Positions 34,581-43,360 of a stretch of DNA of 64,000 nt are shown here, in pieces (position 1 is the first letter of the stretch; the number at the start of each line of letters is the position of its first letter). The stretch is from Anaerolineae bacterium. Lineage in GTDB: Bacteria > Chloroflexota > Anaerolineae > Aggregatilineales > Phototrophicaceae. The notes under the pieces were generated by a model. It did no database searches, had not been told where the DNA came from, and worked only from the letters and a program-made list of their open reading frames with translations. The stretch is taken from NCBI GenBank assembly GCA_022841825.1, contig JALHQT010000003.1, positions 434,001 through 498,000 on the forward strand, given 5' to 3'. A program made the position numbers and the translations under genes.

Positions 34581-36299
34581 ATGACGACCCGAATCGACCC
34601 TGTGACCACAGAGATCATCCGCAACGCCTTCATCTCCATCGCCCAGGACATGAACGCGACGCTCATCCGCAGCGCCTACTCGCCGATCATCTACGAGGGC
34701 AAGGACTGCTCAGTCGCGCTGCTCGACAATCACGGCAACGTGCTGGGGCAGTCGCTCGGTTTGCCGCTCTTCCTGGGCAATCTCCAGGTCTGCGTGCAGT
34801 TGACCGCCGAGCTGTACGGCTGGGATTACTTTCGCCCCGGCGACGTGCTGCTGATGAACGACTCGTACATGACGGGCACGCATCTCAACGACATCACCGT
34901 CTTCGCGCCGATCTACTGGCAGGACAAGCTGGTCGGCTTTTCGGCATCGCGCGCGCACTGGCTGGACGTGGGCGCAAAGGACGCGGGCGGTCCGATGGAC
35001 TCGTCGGAAATCTACCAGGAGGGCATGCGCTGGCCCCCCACGCGCATCTACGAGAACGACAAGCCGCGCGAAGACATCATCGAGCTGCTGCGCCGCAACG
35101 GGCGCTTTGGCTTCCTGGCGATAGGCGACATGAACGCCCAGGTCGCCGCCGGGCGCACGGGCGAGGGGCGCTATCGCGGCATCCTCGACCGCTTCGGCTA
35201 TGACACGGTAATGGCGGCGCGCGACGAAATCTTCCGCCAGTCCGAGGTGTTGGAGCGCGAGGCGGTGCTCGCGATTCCCGACGGTCTTTATCATGCCGAG
35301 GGTTTCATCGACAACGACGGCTTGGGCAGCCCGCCGATCCCGGTCAAGATGGCGGTCACCGTCTCCGGCGACAGCATGGAGATCGACCTGGAAGGTTCAT
35401 CGCCCCAGGCGCGCGGTCCCGTCAACTGCGGCTTCGCGCAGACGATCTCGGCAGCGCGCGTCGCCTTCAAGCTGCTGGTCAATCCGGGGCGCTCGGTCGA
35501 TGGCGGCACCTTCAAGACGCTGACGATCAAAGCGCCGGAAAGCTCGATCTTCCGCGCGCAGGAGCCTGCTGCCTGCCAGTGGTACTTCACGCCACTCGGC
35601 TTGCTGATCGACCTGTTCGTCACCGCCATGACGCCTGCCATGCCCGAAAAGGTGGCGGCGGCGCATTATGGCGACTCGATGGTGATCTTCCTCGCTGGCG
35701 CAGACCCGCGCAGCAAGCTGCCTTTCTTGGCGGTCGAACCGACGCCGGGCGGCTGGGGCGCATACCACGACGGCGATGGACAGGATGCGCTCATCAACAA
35801 CGTCAACGGCGCGTTCAAAGACCTACCCATCGAGGTCTACGAGAGCAAGTTCCCGGTCATGATCCACAACTACCGCATCCGCACCGACTCTGGCGGCGCG
35901 GGCGAGTACCGGGGTGGGTGCGGCTTGGTGCGCGAGTATACGGTGGGTCCCGACAGCTACCTGTCGCTGTGGTTCGACCGCTCGGTTACGCCCGCCTGGG
36001 GTCTTTACGGCGGTGGCTCGGGCATGGGTCCCGACGTGCAGGTGATTGCGCCGAGTGGGAACGAGGAGCATCTACTCAAGGTGAACGTCAAGCCGATCCC
36101 GGCGGGCACAGTCGTGCGCACGCACACAGGCGGCGGCGGCGGCTATGGCGAGGCGTTCAGGCGCGACCCCGAACGGGTGCGCATGGATGTGCTGGATGGC
36201 TATGTCAGCCGCGACGCCGCGCGCGAGCAGTACGGAGTCGTACTGACGGATGACCTGCGCGTGGATGCCGACGGTACCGCCGTATTGCGTGCGCAGTGA
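34581..36299 (+). CDS. Hydantoinase/oxoprolinase subunit B (HyuB family)
   Basis: This 572-residue partner of HyuA starts with the characteristic RIDPVTTEIIRNAFISIAQD and has CSVALLDNHGNVLGQSLG, MNDSYMTGTHLNDITVFAPI, the RGPVNCGFAQ segment and a glycine-rich end (HTGGGGGYGEAF). It probably carries the hydrolytic centre. It ends the operon that begins with the solute-binding protein; a strong hairpin follows 11 bp after the stop. Co-occurrence with a ribose-type importer instead of a hydantoin permease is unusual and suggests coupled uptake and ring opening of an unknown heterocycle (inference). Confidence 0.92.
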   Translation: MTTRIDPVTTEIIRNAFISIAQDMNATLIRSAYSPIIYEGKDCSVALLDNHGNVLGQSLGLPLFLGNLQVCVQLTAELYGWDYFRPGDVLLMNDSYMTGTHLNDITVFAPIYWQDKLVGFSASRAHWLDVGAKDAGGPMDSSEIYQEGMRWPPTRIYENDKPREDIIELLRRNGRFGFLAIGDMNAQVAAGRTGEGRYRGILDRFGYDTVMAARDEIFRQSEVLEREAVLAIPDGLYHAEGFIDNDGLGSPPIPVKMAVTVSGDSMEIDLEGSSPQARGPVNCGFAQTISAARVAFKLLVNPGRSVDGGTFKTLTIKAPESSIFRAQEPAACQWYFTPLGLLIDLFVTAMTPAMPEKVAAAHYGDSMVIFLAGADPRSKLPFLAVEPTPGGWGAYHDGDGQDALINNVNGAFKDLPIEVYESKFPVMIHNYRIRTDSGGAGEYRGGCGLVREYTVGPDSYLSLWFDRSVTPAWGLYGGGSGMGPDVQVIAPSGNEEHLLKVNVKPIPAGTVVRTHTGGGGGYGEAFRRDPERVRMDVLDGYVSRDAAREQYGVVLTDDLRVDADGTAVLRAQ

Positions 36300-36309
36300 G
36301 GTTGTAATC

Positions 36310-36354
36310 GGACGTGCGCAGCAGACCCGAATTTCGGGTCTACTGCGCACGTCC
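36310..36354 (+). terminator. Long hairpin at the end of the hydantoinase operon
   Basis: A 21-bp stem with one mismatch (arms GGACGTGCGCAG-c-AGACCCGA and its complement) closes on a 3-nt ATT loop. It lies just past hyuB. No U tract follows, so it may be a processing or stabilising structure as well as a terminator. Confidence 0.65.
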
Positions 36355-36550
36355 TATGGAATTTAAGTGCCTTGAGTGCGCTTCCCGCTGCAAAAAAATC
36401 CCCTGACCTGCGTTAACTCAGAAACCCCCCGTTCGGTCGAGATTTCCTGCGCTTTTCCACTGTTTTCACTCTAATCGCAGAACATGAATTATGATGGATG
36501 GTAGAGCGATGTTACAATATGTTATCTTTTCCTATTTCGGAGAAACATCC

Positions 36551-37825
36551 ATGGCTGTGTCCCGCCATCGTATGCTCATTCTGGTTGTCCTTATGCTGGC
36601 AGTCGCCTTTGCCCCCCAGCCTGCTTATCGCGCCCAGGCACAGGCTGACCCTGAGCCGGAAATGTGCGAACAGATGACGCGCGACATCATGACACAGGTG
36701 GGTGTGAACTGCGCGGACACGCCAGTTGGGGAAGTGTGCTTCGCGTCGCCTGAAGCAGCCGCCCAGTTCACCTCTGAAGTCCGACCCTCAGCCTTTGACG
36801 AGCCTGGCGATGCCGCGAGCTTAAGCGCCCTGACTCGCCTGACGCTCGATCCGTTTAACGCAGAGGCTGAAAACTGGGGTGTCAGTACGCTGAGTTTGCA
36901 GGCGAACCTGCCCACCAACTTTGGGAGTGGCGCACGCATCACCGCTTTTGGCGGGGTTGATGTCGAAAACGGCGTGGGCGATGACACCCTGTTCGCGCCG
37001 CTGGACGAAGCAGTCTCGACCGAGACGAGCGCAGATACCAGCCTGCGCGCCCCGATCCTCGGAGACCCGAGCGATGCCGAGACGCTGGCGGATATTGACG
37101 CGGGCACAGAAGTCCTCGCCGACGCGATCAGTGAGGACGCGGGATGGGTGCGTGTGGTCGTCGATGAGACCGCTGGTTGGATCCCTGCCGGGGCAGTGGA
37201 CTCAGTGGATCGCAAGGACTTGCCCACCTATGGGCAGGGCGGGTTGACGACGCTTCAGGCGTTCTACTTCCGCAGCCATGAGTCTGCCGCTTGCGGCAAT
37301 CTGTCGTCGGGGCTGCTCATTCAGGGTCACGAAGACTACCCGATTGACCTGATCGTGAATGACGTGCCGCTTCGCATTGAGTCGACGGTCTTCCTGCGAA
37401 CACGGCTTGATGCGTCTACGGGTCAACTGATCATGGACATCTTCGTGTTGTTTGGGCTGGCGCGCATCAATCCGGCGGTGGAGACGGAGGTCATCGTTCC
37501 ACCGGGCTTTTTCCTGAGTGTGTTCTTCAACTACACGCCGGGCGATTTTGGCGAAGACGACCCCGCGAACACTCAGCCCGTGATTAATTTCACCAATGTT
37601 CTGCCGATGACGCAGGCGCTCGTGGATTTGTTCGGCTTCCTGCTGGAAATCCCCAGAGGCGTCCTGTTCTACATTTTTGAACTGCCGATCATTTCTCAAC
37701 CTTCCGGCGTTGGTGGTGTGCGCATCCGGATTCGCTTCAACAATGGCGAGGCAGTGGCGGCGGCGGGTGCGCTGTGCGAGGCTGGGGTGCTGCCAGAGGA
37801 GATTTGCGATATTCTGGGCTTTTGA
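36551..37825 (+). CDS. Secreted protein with SH3-like (SH3b) domain
   Basis: This 424-residue exported protein has a signal peptide (MAVSRHRMLILVVLMLAVAF, then an AQAQA cleavage region). Several cysteines occur early (MCEQ, VNCADT, EVCFAS). Residues about 150-220 look like an extracellular SH3 fold (RAPILGDPSDAE, DAGWVRVVVDETAGWIPAGA). The C-terminal half is beta-rich and unassigned, ending with ALCEAGVLPEEICDILGF. The ATG at 36551 has GGAG 8 nt upstream; earlier in-frame ATGs do not. Bacterial SH3 domains often bind cell-wall or surface polymers. The function is unknown. Confidence 0.75.
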   Translation: MAVSRHRMLILVVLMLAVAFAPQPAYRAQAQADPEPEMCEQMTRDIMTQVGVNCADTPVGEVCFASPEAAAQFTSEVRPSAFDEPGDAASLSALTRLTLDPFNAEAENWGVSTLSLQANLPTNFGSGARITAFGGVDVENGVGDDTLFAPLDEAVSTETSADTSLRAPILGDPSDAETLADIDAGTEVLADAISEDAGWVRVVVDETAGWIPAGAVDSVDRKDLPTYGQGGLTTLQAFYFRSHESAACGNLSSGLLIQGHEDYPIDLIVNDVPLRIESTVFLRTRLDASTGQLIMDIFVLFGLARINPAVETEVIVPPGFFLSVFFNYTPGDFGEDDPANTQPVINFTNVLPMTQALVDLFGFLLEIPRGVLFYIFELPIISQPSGVGGVRIRIRFNNGEAVAAAGALCEAGVLPEEICDILGF

Positions 37826-37869
37826 GTCGCGCGGTCTCCTGCTCATCCATCTCTCGCTTGAAACGCACC

Positions 37870-37894
37870 CCCTTCACACGTACACTGTGAAGGG
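37870..37894 (+). terminator. Hairpin after the SH3-like gene
   Basis: A 9-bp perfect stem CCCTTCACA/TGTGAAGGG with a 7-nt loop, followed by CTTTAT, lies 44 bp past the stop at 37825 and 36 bp before the TIR gene. It is a terminator or operator-like inverted repeat. Confidence 0.5.
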
Positions 37895-37930
37895 CTTTAT
37901 GCTGTCGCTTGAGCGACCTTCGGTTTGACC

Positions 37931-39379
37931 ATGTCTTATGTCTTCGTGTCCCACAACGAAAGCAGTCTAGAGCTGGCGGAGCGGGTTCGGGAGCAGCTTG
38001 ATGCTCTCGGTATGCAGACATGGGTACGTGATACGAGTATCGACTGGGCGCAGGATGAGAACGCCGCGATCCTGAACCGGGCGATCCAGGCAGCATCCGC
38101 CATCCTGGTGATCGTGCCGCGAGACAACAGCGATGTCGCGGACATCTCGCAGGATGTGCATCTCGGCTATCAGTTCTCAAAGCCGGTGCTGATGCTGCGC
38201 AACTTTGAAGAACTTCCGTCCATGATCCAGCGACTCGGTCGGCTCGTGCCGGAGCGCGTGGAATACAGCCCGCTTCCCCAGCCGATTTCCGACGAAGAGC
38301 GCGTGCCCGACACCTTCATGGGGCGTTTTGGAGGCTGGTTGGTCGCCGCGCTGCTTGCCTCGATCCTCGTTGCAGGCGGACTGCTGGTCCTGTTCTGGCA
38401 GCAGCGCCCGGTCAGCGTCGTCGAGAGCCTGCCATCGCCCAGCCCCACGCTCACGGCAATCGCCACGACGACCGAAGCGACGGTCGTCGCTTCGGTCGTG
38501 ACGACGGCAGCGCCGACGGCGAGCGCGCCTGCGCCAACCAACACGCCCGCGCCCTCGCCAACCGCCCGCCCCATCGTGGCAAGCGCTACGCACACCGCGT
38601 CACCCACGCCGACAGTGGCGACCGCGACGCCACTGCCGACCGCGACGCCACTGCCGACCGCGACGCCACTGCCGACCGCGACGCCACTGCCGACCATCAC
38701 GCCGACGCTGACCATGACACCTGTACCCACGCTGACACCCAGCGCGCTGCCGCCGACATTGACCGCTACCGTGCTGCCCACGACGGCGCTGCCCACCGCG
38801 ACCGCGACGGCTGTTGTGCCCCCAACGCTGACGCCGACCGCCAGCGCATCCGCGACCAGCAGCGGCTGCCCCGTGCCAGCAGGCTGGGTCGGCTACAGCG
38901 TGATCAGTGGTGATACGCTCTTCTCGATTGCGACGCGCGTCGGCAGCACGGTGGGCGCGCTGCGCGCCGCAAACTGTCTGGCGGATGTGGATGTGATCAT
39001 CGTGGGGCAAACGCTGTATCTGCCGCCGCTGACCACCGCGACACCGTCGGCAACTAACGTCGTCGTCGTGGTCGAAGGCTGCACCGCGCCCGGTGTCAAC
39101 ATCAGCGCGCCGCTGGCAGGCGCTCGCCTGACGGGGATTGTCGAGGTGAGGGGTACGGCAGCTATCGCGGACTTCGCCAGCTATCGACTGGAGATCCGCG
39201 CTGCCGATCAGCAGGACTTCACCGAGGTCATACAGGTGACACAGCCTGTCGTGGACGAGGTGCTCTGGCGGCTCGACACGGATGCTTATCCCACAGGCAT
39301 CTACTATTTGCGGCTGGTCGTCCTTTCGCGGCGTGGCAGCTTCCCCCAGCCATGCATTATCCCGCTGGTTTTCGAATAG
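37931..39379 (+). CDS. TIR domain, transmembrane helix, Thr/Pro stalk and LysM domain protein
   Basis: This is a 482-residue single-pass protein. Residues 1-100 form a TIR_2-type domain (YVFVSHNESSLELAERVREQ), a helix at 133-156 crosses the membrane, and 166-310 is a Thr/Pro-rich stalk. Residues 316-365 are a LysM domain (YSVISGDTLFSIATRVGS, NCLADVDVIIVGQTLYLP), and 380-482 form a beta-sandwich-like end (APLAGARLTGIVEVRGTA, YPTGIYYLRLVVLS). LysM binds peptidoglycan-like glycans, so the outside may sense or anchor to the wall while TIR lies in the cytoplasm. Where NADase TIRs have the catalytic Glu, this one shows DISQDVHLG, so it may be a binding TIR only. Start ATG 37931; the ribosome site is weak. 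Confidence 0.88.
   Translation: MSYVFVSHNESSLELAERVREQLDALGMQTWVRDTSIDWAQDENAAILNRAIQAASAILVIVPRDNSDVADISQDVHLGYQFSKPVLMLRNFEELPSMIQRLGRLVPERVEYSPLPQPISDEERVPDTFMGRFGGWLVAALLASILVAGGLLVLFWQQRPVSVVESLPSPSPTLTAIATTTEATVVASVVTTAAPTASAPAPTNTPAPSPTARPIVASATHTASPTPTVATATPLPTATPLPTATPLPTATPLPTITPTLTMTPVPTLTPSALPPTLTATVLPTTALPTATATAVVPPTLTPTASASATSSGCPVPAGWVGYSVISGDTLFSIATRVGSTVGALRAANCLADVDVIIVGQTLYLPPLTTATPSATNVVVVVEGCTAPGVNISAPLAGARLTGIVEVRGTAAIADFASYRLEIRAADQQDFTEVIQVTQPVVDEVLWRLDTDAYPTGIYYLRLVVLSRRGSFPQPCIIPLVFE
38621..38692 (+). repeat. Four exact 18-bp tandem repeats in the TIR-LysM stalk
   Basis: The unit ACCGCGACGCCACTGCCG is repeated four times without change and encodes TATPLP units of the stalk. 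Stalk length is likely to vary between strains by slippage. Confidence 0.9.
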
Positions 39380-39395
39380 GGTTCAAGACGTTTCC

Positions 39396-39875
39396 ATGGA
39401 GAACAAAACGATCCGCGTGCTGTTTGTGTGCTACGCTAATTTGTGCCGGTCGCCGATGGCGGAGGCGATCATGCGGCAGTTGGTCGCCAACGCGGGGTTG
39501 AGCGAGCGCATCGTGATCGACTCGGCGGGCACGCATTGTATGCAGCCCGGCGCGCCCGCGCATTCGCGGACGCTGGCGGTGCTGGCGGAAAACAATGTGC
39601 CGCCGCCGGGGAGATCGCGCCAGCTTGAGCTGGAAGACCTGACCCAGTTCGATTATGTGCTGGCGATGGATGGTGGCAACCTGTCGTTCATCCTGCGCCA
39701 CAGCAGCGGCGCGAGCGCCGACATCCGGCTGTTCCTGAATTTCGCCAAAGCCGCCGGGCTGACGCAGCGCGAAGAGGTCGATGATCCATTTCCGAACGGC
39801 GACTACAAGGCGGCTTACCGCACGATCTACAAGGGCTGTGCGGCGCTGCTGACGCATTTGCAGAGGAGTTCATGA
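39396..39875 (+). CDS. Low-molecular-weight protein tyrosine phosphatase
   Basis: This 159-residue LMW-PTP has the P-loop CYANLCRS (normally Cx5RS) at about 11-18 and the acid/base aspartate in DDPFPNGDY near the end. It would remove phosphate from protein tyrosines by a Cys-phosphate intermediate. In polysaccharide operons such enzymes (Wzb, EpsP type) regulate Wzc/CpsD kinases. Here the only kinase-like protein in view (14032-15582) has a worn P-loop and no tyrosine tail, so the real partner may lie elsewhere. It starts 16 nt after the TIR-LysM gene, and its stop overlaps the flippase start (ATGA), so it heads the second polysaccharide operon. Confidence 0.9.
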   Translation: MENKTIRVLFVCYANLCRSPMAEAIMRQLVANAGLSERIVIDSAGTHCMQPGAPAHSRTLAVLAENNVPPPGRSRQLELEDLTQFDYVLAMDGGNLSFILRHSSGASADIRLFLNFAKAAGLTQREEVDDPFPNGDYKAAYRTIYKGCAALLTHLQRSS

Positions 39876-41161
39876 CGCAAATCACGAGCGAACATCTGGA
39901 GGGGATGCGCGTGAAGCCGCTGTCTTTGCGCGCCAACTTCTCATGGACGTTCGCGGGCAACCTGATCTACGCCGCGTCGCAGTGGGGCATCCTGGTCGTG
40001 CTGGCGAAGCTGGGGTCGCCGGAGATGGTTGGGCAGTTCGCGCTGGGGCTGGCGATTGGCGCGCCGGTCATCATGTTCGCCAATCTGCAACTGCGCGCGG
40101 TGCAGGCGACTGATGCCCAGCGCGAGTACGCCTTTGCCGACTACTTTGGGCTGCGGCTGATGACGACTCTGCTGGCGCTGGCGGTCATCGTCGGCATCAT
40201 CCTGGTCTCGCGCTACACGCCAGAGACGGCGCTGGTGATCTTTTTCATCGGGCTGGCGAAGGCGTTCGAGTCGATCAGCGACATCTTCTTCGGCTTGCTT
40301 CAGCAGCACGAGCGGATGGATCGCATCGCCAAGTCGCTGATCATCGAGGGACCCGCGACGCTGCTGGTGATGGGCGTGGTGATCGCCGTGACGGGCAGTC
40401 TGGTGCTGGCGACGGCGGCGATGGCGCTGGTGTGGGGGTTGCAGCTTGCGCTGTACGATGTGCGCAGCGGCTGGCTGATCCTGCGGGCGGGGGCGGTCGA
40501 TGTGGGCGCGCTGCTGCGTCCGCGCTTTGCATGGGCGACGCTGCGGCGGCTGGCGTGGCTGGCGCTGCCGCTGGGGTTCGTGATGATGCTGATCTCGCTG
40601 AACACGAGCATCCCGCGTTACGTGATCGAGGCGAACCTGGGCGAGGCGCAGTTGGGCATCTTCGCGGCGCTGGCGTACCTGATGGTGGCAAGTGCGGTTG
40701 TCGTAAATACGTTGGGACAATCGGCTACGCCACGTTTAGCAGCGTACCTCGCAGCCTCAGATCGCAAGTCATTTGCGTCTCTTCTCGCTAAGCTGCTCAT
40801 GTTCGGCGCATTTGCAGGCGTGGCAGGTTGTTTGATTGCCTGGATTGCTGGGCGAGAAATACTCACGCTCATCTATAACGACACATATGGCACCTATGAG
40901 GATCTGTTTCTGCTGATCATGATTGTAGCGACATTGACACATCTGTCATCCTTTCTAAACTACGGCATTACCGCGAGTAGAAAATTCTCGCTACAAGTAC
41001 CTCTGCAAGTAGTTATTTCTATCGTTACAGGACTTACTTCCCTTTTATTTATCCCCACTATGGGTCTCTTTGGAGCAGCTATTGCCTTACTCGTTGTGTT
41101 CATCGTCCAGCTTATTGGACAACTTTACGTCCTGTTCAGATTTGTCTTGGCTGAAAAGTAA
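39872..41161 (+). CDS. Polysaccharide flippase (Wzx/MOP superfamily), compositionally chimeric
   Basis: This 429-residue membrane protein has about 12 hydrophobic helices, starting RANFSWTFAGNLIYAASQWG and containing FIGLAKAFESISDIFFGLLQQ, typical of Wzx-type lipid-linked oligosaccharide flippases. The first 270 or so codons are strongly GC-rich (GCG, CTG, GGC). From about 40690 the codons turn AT-rich, without a break in the protein. I read this as a recombination junction inside the gene: the N-terminal two-thirds match the native context and the C-terminal third belongs to the imported block with the polymerase. The reading frame is intact, so the chimera is probably functional. Confidence 0.87.
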   Translation: MTQITSEHLEGMRVKPLSLRANFSWTFAGNLIYAASQWGILVVLAKLGSPEMVGQFALGLAIGAPVIMFANLQLRAVQATDAQREYAFADYFGLRLMTTLLALAVIVGIILVSRYTPETALVIFFIGLAKAFESISDIFFGLLQQHERMDRIAKSLIIEGPATLLVMGVVIAVTGSLVLATAAMALVWGLQLALYDVRSGWLILRAGAVDVGALLRPRFAWATLRRLAWLALPLGFVMMLISLNTSIPRYVIEANLGEAQLGIFAALAYLMVASAVVVNTLGQSATPRLAAYLAASDRKSFASLLAKLLMFGAFAGVAGCLIAWIAGREILTLIYNDTYGTYEDLFLLIMIVATLTHLSSFLNYGITASRKFSLQVPLQVVISIVTGLTSLLFIPTMGLFGAAIALLVVFIVQLIGQLYVLFRFVLAEK

Positions 41162-43360
41162 CTGGACTTAGGTGAGATGAATACCACGACTGCAAAAAAC
41201 GCGAAGCATATCAATACATTCTTCCTGCCACGCATTGACATGAGCAGCATTATTCTTGCTTCATTTTTGTGTTTGACAGTCAGCATTGGCTTTATCTTCA
41301 CATCAGACAAATTTATTCACTGGTTTATCATCCCCACGACACTCAGCGGAATTGTTATCGGTGTTGATGCCGTCAACTGGGTGAGAAAGCGCGTTCCGCT
41401 TTTTGATCCCCGGGGTCTCTTGGGTATTTTCGGGCTACATTTCTTCTTCCTGGCACCGCTATTGCACATCGCCTGGGATTATCAGCTCCTTTATCTGCGT
41501 CCGATGGAAGATTGGCGCACATGGTTCGGGTACATGTCTATACTTAATTTTGTAGGTCTGTGCGTTTATAACATCGCCCGTCGATGGATCAAACCTTACA
41601 GTCAAAATCGATTACAGACTGTATGGCGACTAAATCCGCATTTAGCCTTGATTGGGCTGTACTTCGGCATGCTCTTCACCGGACTACTACAATTCTTGAT
41701 CTTTTGGCAGTTCGGCGGCATTGAAGGGTTTGCTAGAACGTCACCCCAGGATGTTCGCGGTTGGGGTTGGATATTCACGTTCTCGGAAAGTTTCCCGTTA
41801 CTGCTGCTATTCGCATTCGTGGTCTTTGCGCGTGACAAACCACTACTCCGGTCATGGACAGTAATTGGCATCGTAATCGTGATATTTTTCGCAATCCGAT
41901 TGGTATTCTTCGGTGGGTTGAGCGGAAGTAGAAGTAGTACCCTTTATGCCATGATCTGGGCTGTCTGCGTCGTCCATTTCTACCTGAGACCCGTCCCAAG
42001 GCAACTGGTTCATTTTGGAATTGCGCTGGCGATCGTCTTCATCTACCTTGGCGGTCTATATAAGTCATATCGGGCAGATCTTCTGCAGATTATTCAAGAT
42101 GAAGGTATCCAATCAATTCCAAGATTGTTGGACGAGGTCAATCGCGGGGTCGAAGAGGTTGTGGTTGAAGACTTTGGTCGTGTGAGTGTGCAAACATACA
42201 TGCTATATCGTTTGACTGAAGAACTCCCTTATGAGAACTTCGAGTATGCTCACGGCAGAACCTATCTGGTTGGCTTGCTTGCTCCTATCCCAAGCGCCAT
42301 TTTTCCAGATCGACCGACAGGTAGAGTTGAATTGGGAACAATTGTTATTGAACCGGACGCGCTCCTGTACGGCGGACTAAGTTCCAGAATCTATGCACTT
42401 GCAGGAGAAGCAATGCTCAATTTTGGATGGCCCGCTATCCCTTTCATGTTCGGCATATGGGGTTTGATTGTGGGGCTGGTATGCCGCTGGTTGATCGTCA
42501 TTCCTTATGATGACACACGTATTTTGCTCTTACCAATGCTGATCGTACTCTGCTTCTTATTCCTGACTGCCGATTTGGATTTGAATGTGATCTATCTAGT
42601 GAGGCAGGGTTTGGTGCCAATTGTCATTTTGTGGTTCGCAAGTCGCAAAGAGCCGCTAGAACCAAGTTCAGAAACGATCCGGCAGACTGCATGACTTTCA
42701 GATCAAAAGGCTACTGAATGAAATTGGTAGTGTCGCTTGAGCAGCGATTTGAACGTACTCCAGATGGAAAAGTCTGGACACCTTCAACGTACAGCGTGTC
42801 GTTTTGGGACATATACCTGAAGGTTTTCGACGAGATCGAGGTAGTGGCGCGCACCAAAGACGTTTCTATTCAATCAGAGATGTGGAAACGCTCCGACACA
42901 GCCGTGGTTTCTTTTGTTCCGCTTCCTGCTTACGTAGGACCAAAACAGTATCTACTGAATGCTGCCCAGGTGAGAGACATTTTACGGGTTCAAGCCTCAA
43001 AAGACGCAGCTTATCTTATGTGGAGTCCCTCGCAAATTGCCTCTATGTTCTCAGGTTTCCTTAGGGCACGTCGTCATCCTTATGCGCTCCAAGTGGTAGG
43101 TGATCCTTACGATGTGTTTGCCCCAGGTGTTGTCGAGCACCCTTTTCGACGGTTGTTCCGTTTCTGGTTCACGCGGGAACAACGATTGATGTGTAGGCAT
43201 GCGAGCGCGCTTGCCTATGTGACTCAAGAGGCGCTTCAGAAGAGATACCCGCCTTCTCCGGATGCGCATACGATTCATTTGTCAGTTGCCCAGTTGCCCG
43301 ATCAGGCCTTCGTTGAAGATGCTCGTCATTATGAGAGCGCTGCAAATCCAATGATCCTGA
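40690..43360. other. AT-richer block with both ends inside genes
   Basis: By eye, third-codon positions shift from mostly G/C to mixed A/T at about 40690 (inside the flippase) and back at about 43360 (inside the first GT4 gene). The block holds the flippase 3' third, the whole polymerase gene and the GT acceptor half. This is the pattern of a polymerase-centred serotype swap by homologous recombination. The ends are estimated to within a few tens of bases. Confidence 0.7.
41177..42694 (+). CDS. Polysaccharide repeat-unit polymerase-like membrane protein (Wzy type)
   Basis: This 505-residue integral membrane protein has about 11-12 hydrophobic helices. It has LFDPRGLLGIFGLHFFFLAPLLHI near the start, GGLSGSRSSTLYAMIWAVCVV mid-way, and a large loop (about 300-400) with VYMLYRL-like and DRPTGRVELGTIVIEPDALLYGG before the last helices. 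Placement between a flippase and two glycosyltransferases supports a Wzy-type polymerase. Sequence identity in this class is low, so the call rests on topology and context. AT-rich codons set it apart from genes on both sides. Confidence 0.8.
   Translation: MNTTTAKNAKHINTFFLPRIDMSSIILASFLCLTVSIGFIFTSDKFIHWFIIPTTLSGIVIGVDAVNWVRKRVPLFDPRGLLGIFGLHFFFLAPLLHIAWDYQLLYLRPMEDWRTWFGYMSILNFVGLCVYNIARRWIKPYSQNRLQTVWRLNPHLALIGLYFGMLFTGLLQFLIFWQFGGIEGFARTSPQDVRGWGWIFTFSESFPLLLLFAFVVFARDKPLLRSWTVIGIVIVIFFAIRLVFFGGLSGSRSSTLYAMIWAVCVVHFYLRPVPRQLVHFGIALAIVFIYLGGLYKSYRADLLQIIQDEGIQSIPRLLDEVNRGVEEVVVEDFGRVSVQTYMLYRLTEELPYENFEYAHGRTYLVGLLAPIPSAIFPDRPTGRVELGTIVIEPDALLYGGLSSRIYALAGEAMLNFGWPAIPFMFGIWGLIVGLVCRWLIVIPYDDTRILLLPMLIVLCFLFLTADLDLNVIYLVRQGLVPIVILWFASRKEPLEPSSETIRQTA

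Noticed and set aside
39941-40720. 259-residue reverse frame rich in Gln, Arg and His over the flippase
   Set aside because: It is the complement of GCG/CTG/GGC-rich codons in a real flippase gene and has low complexity.
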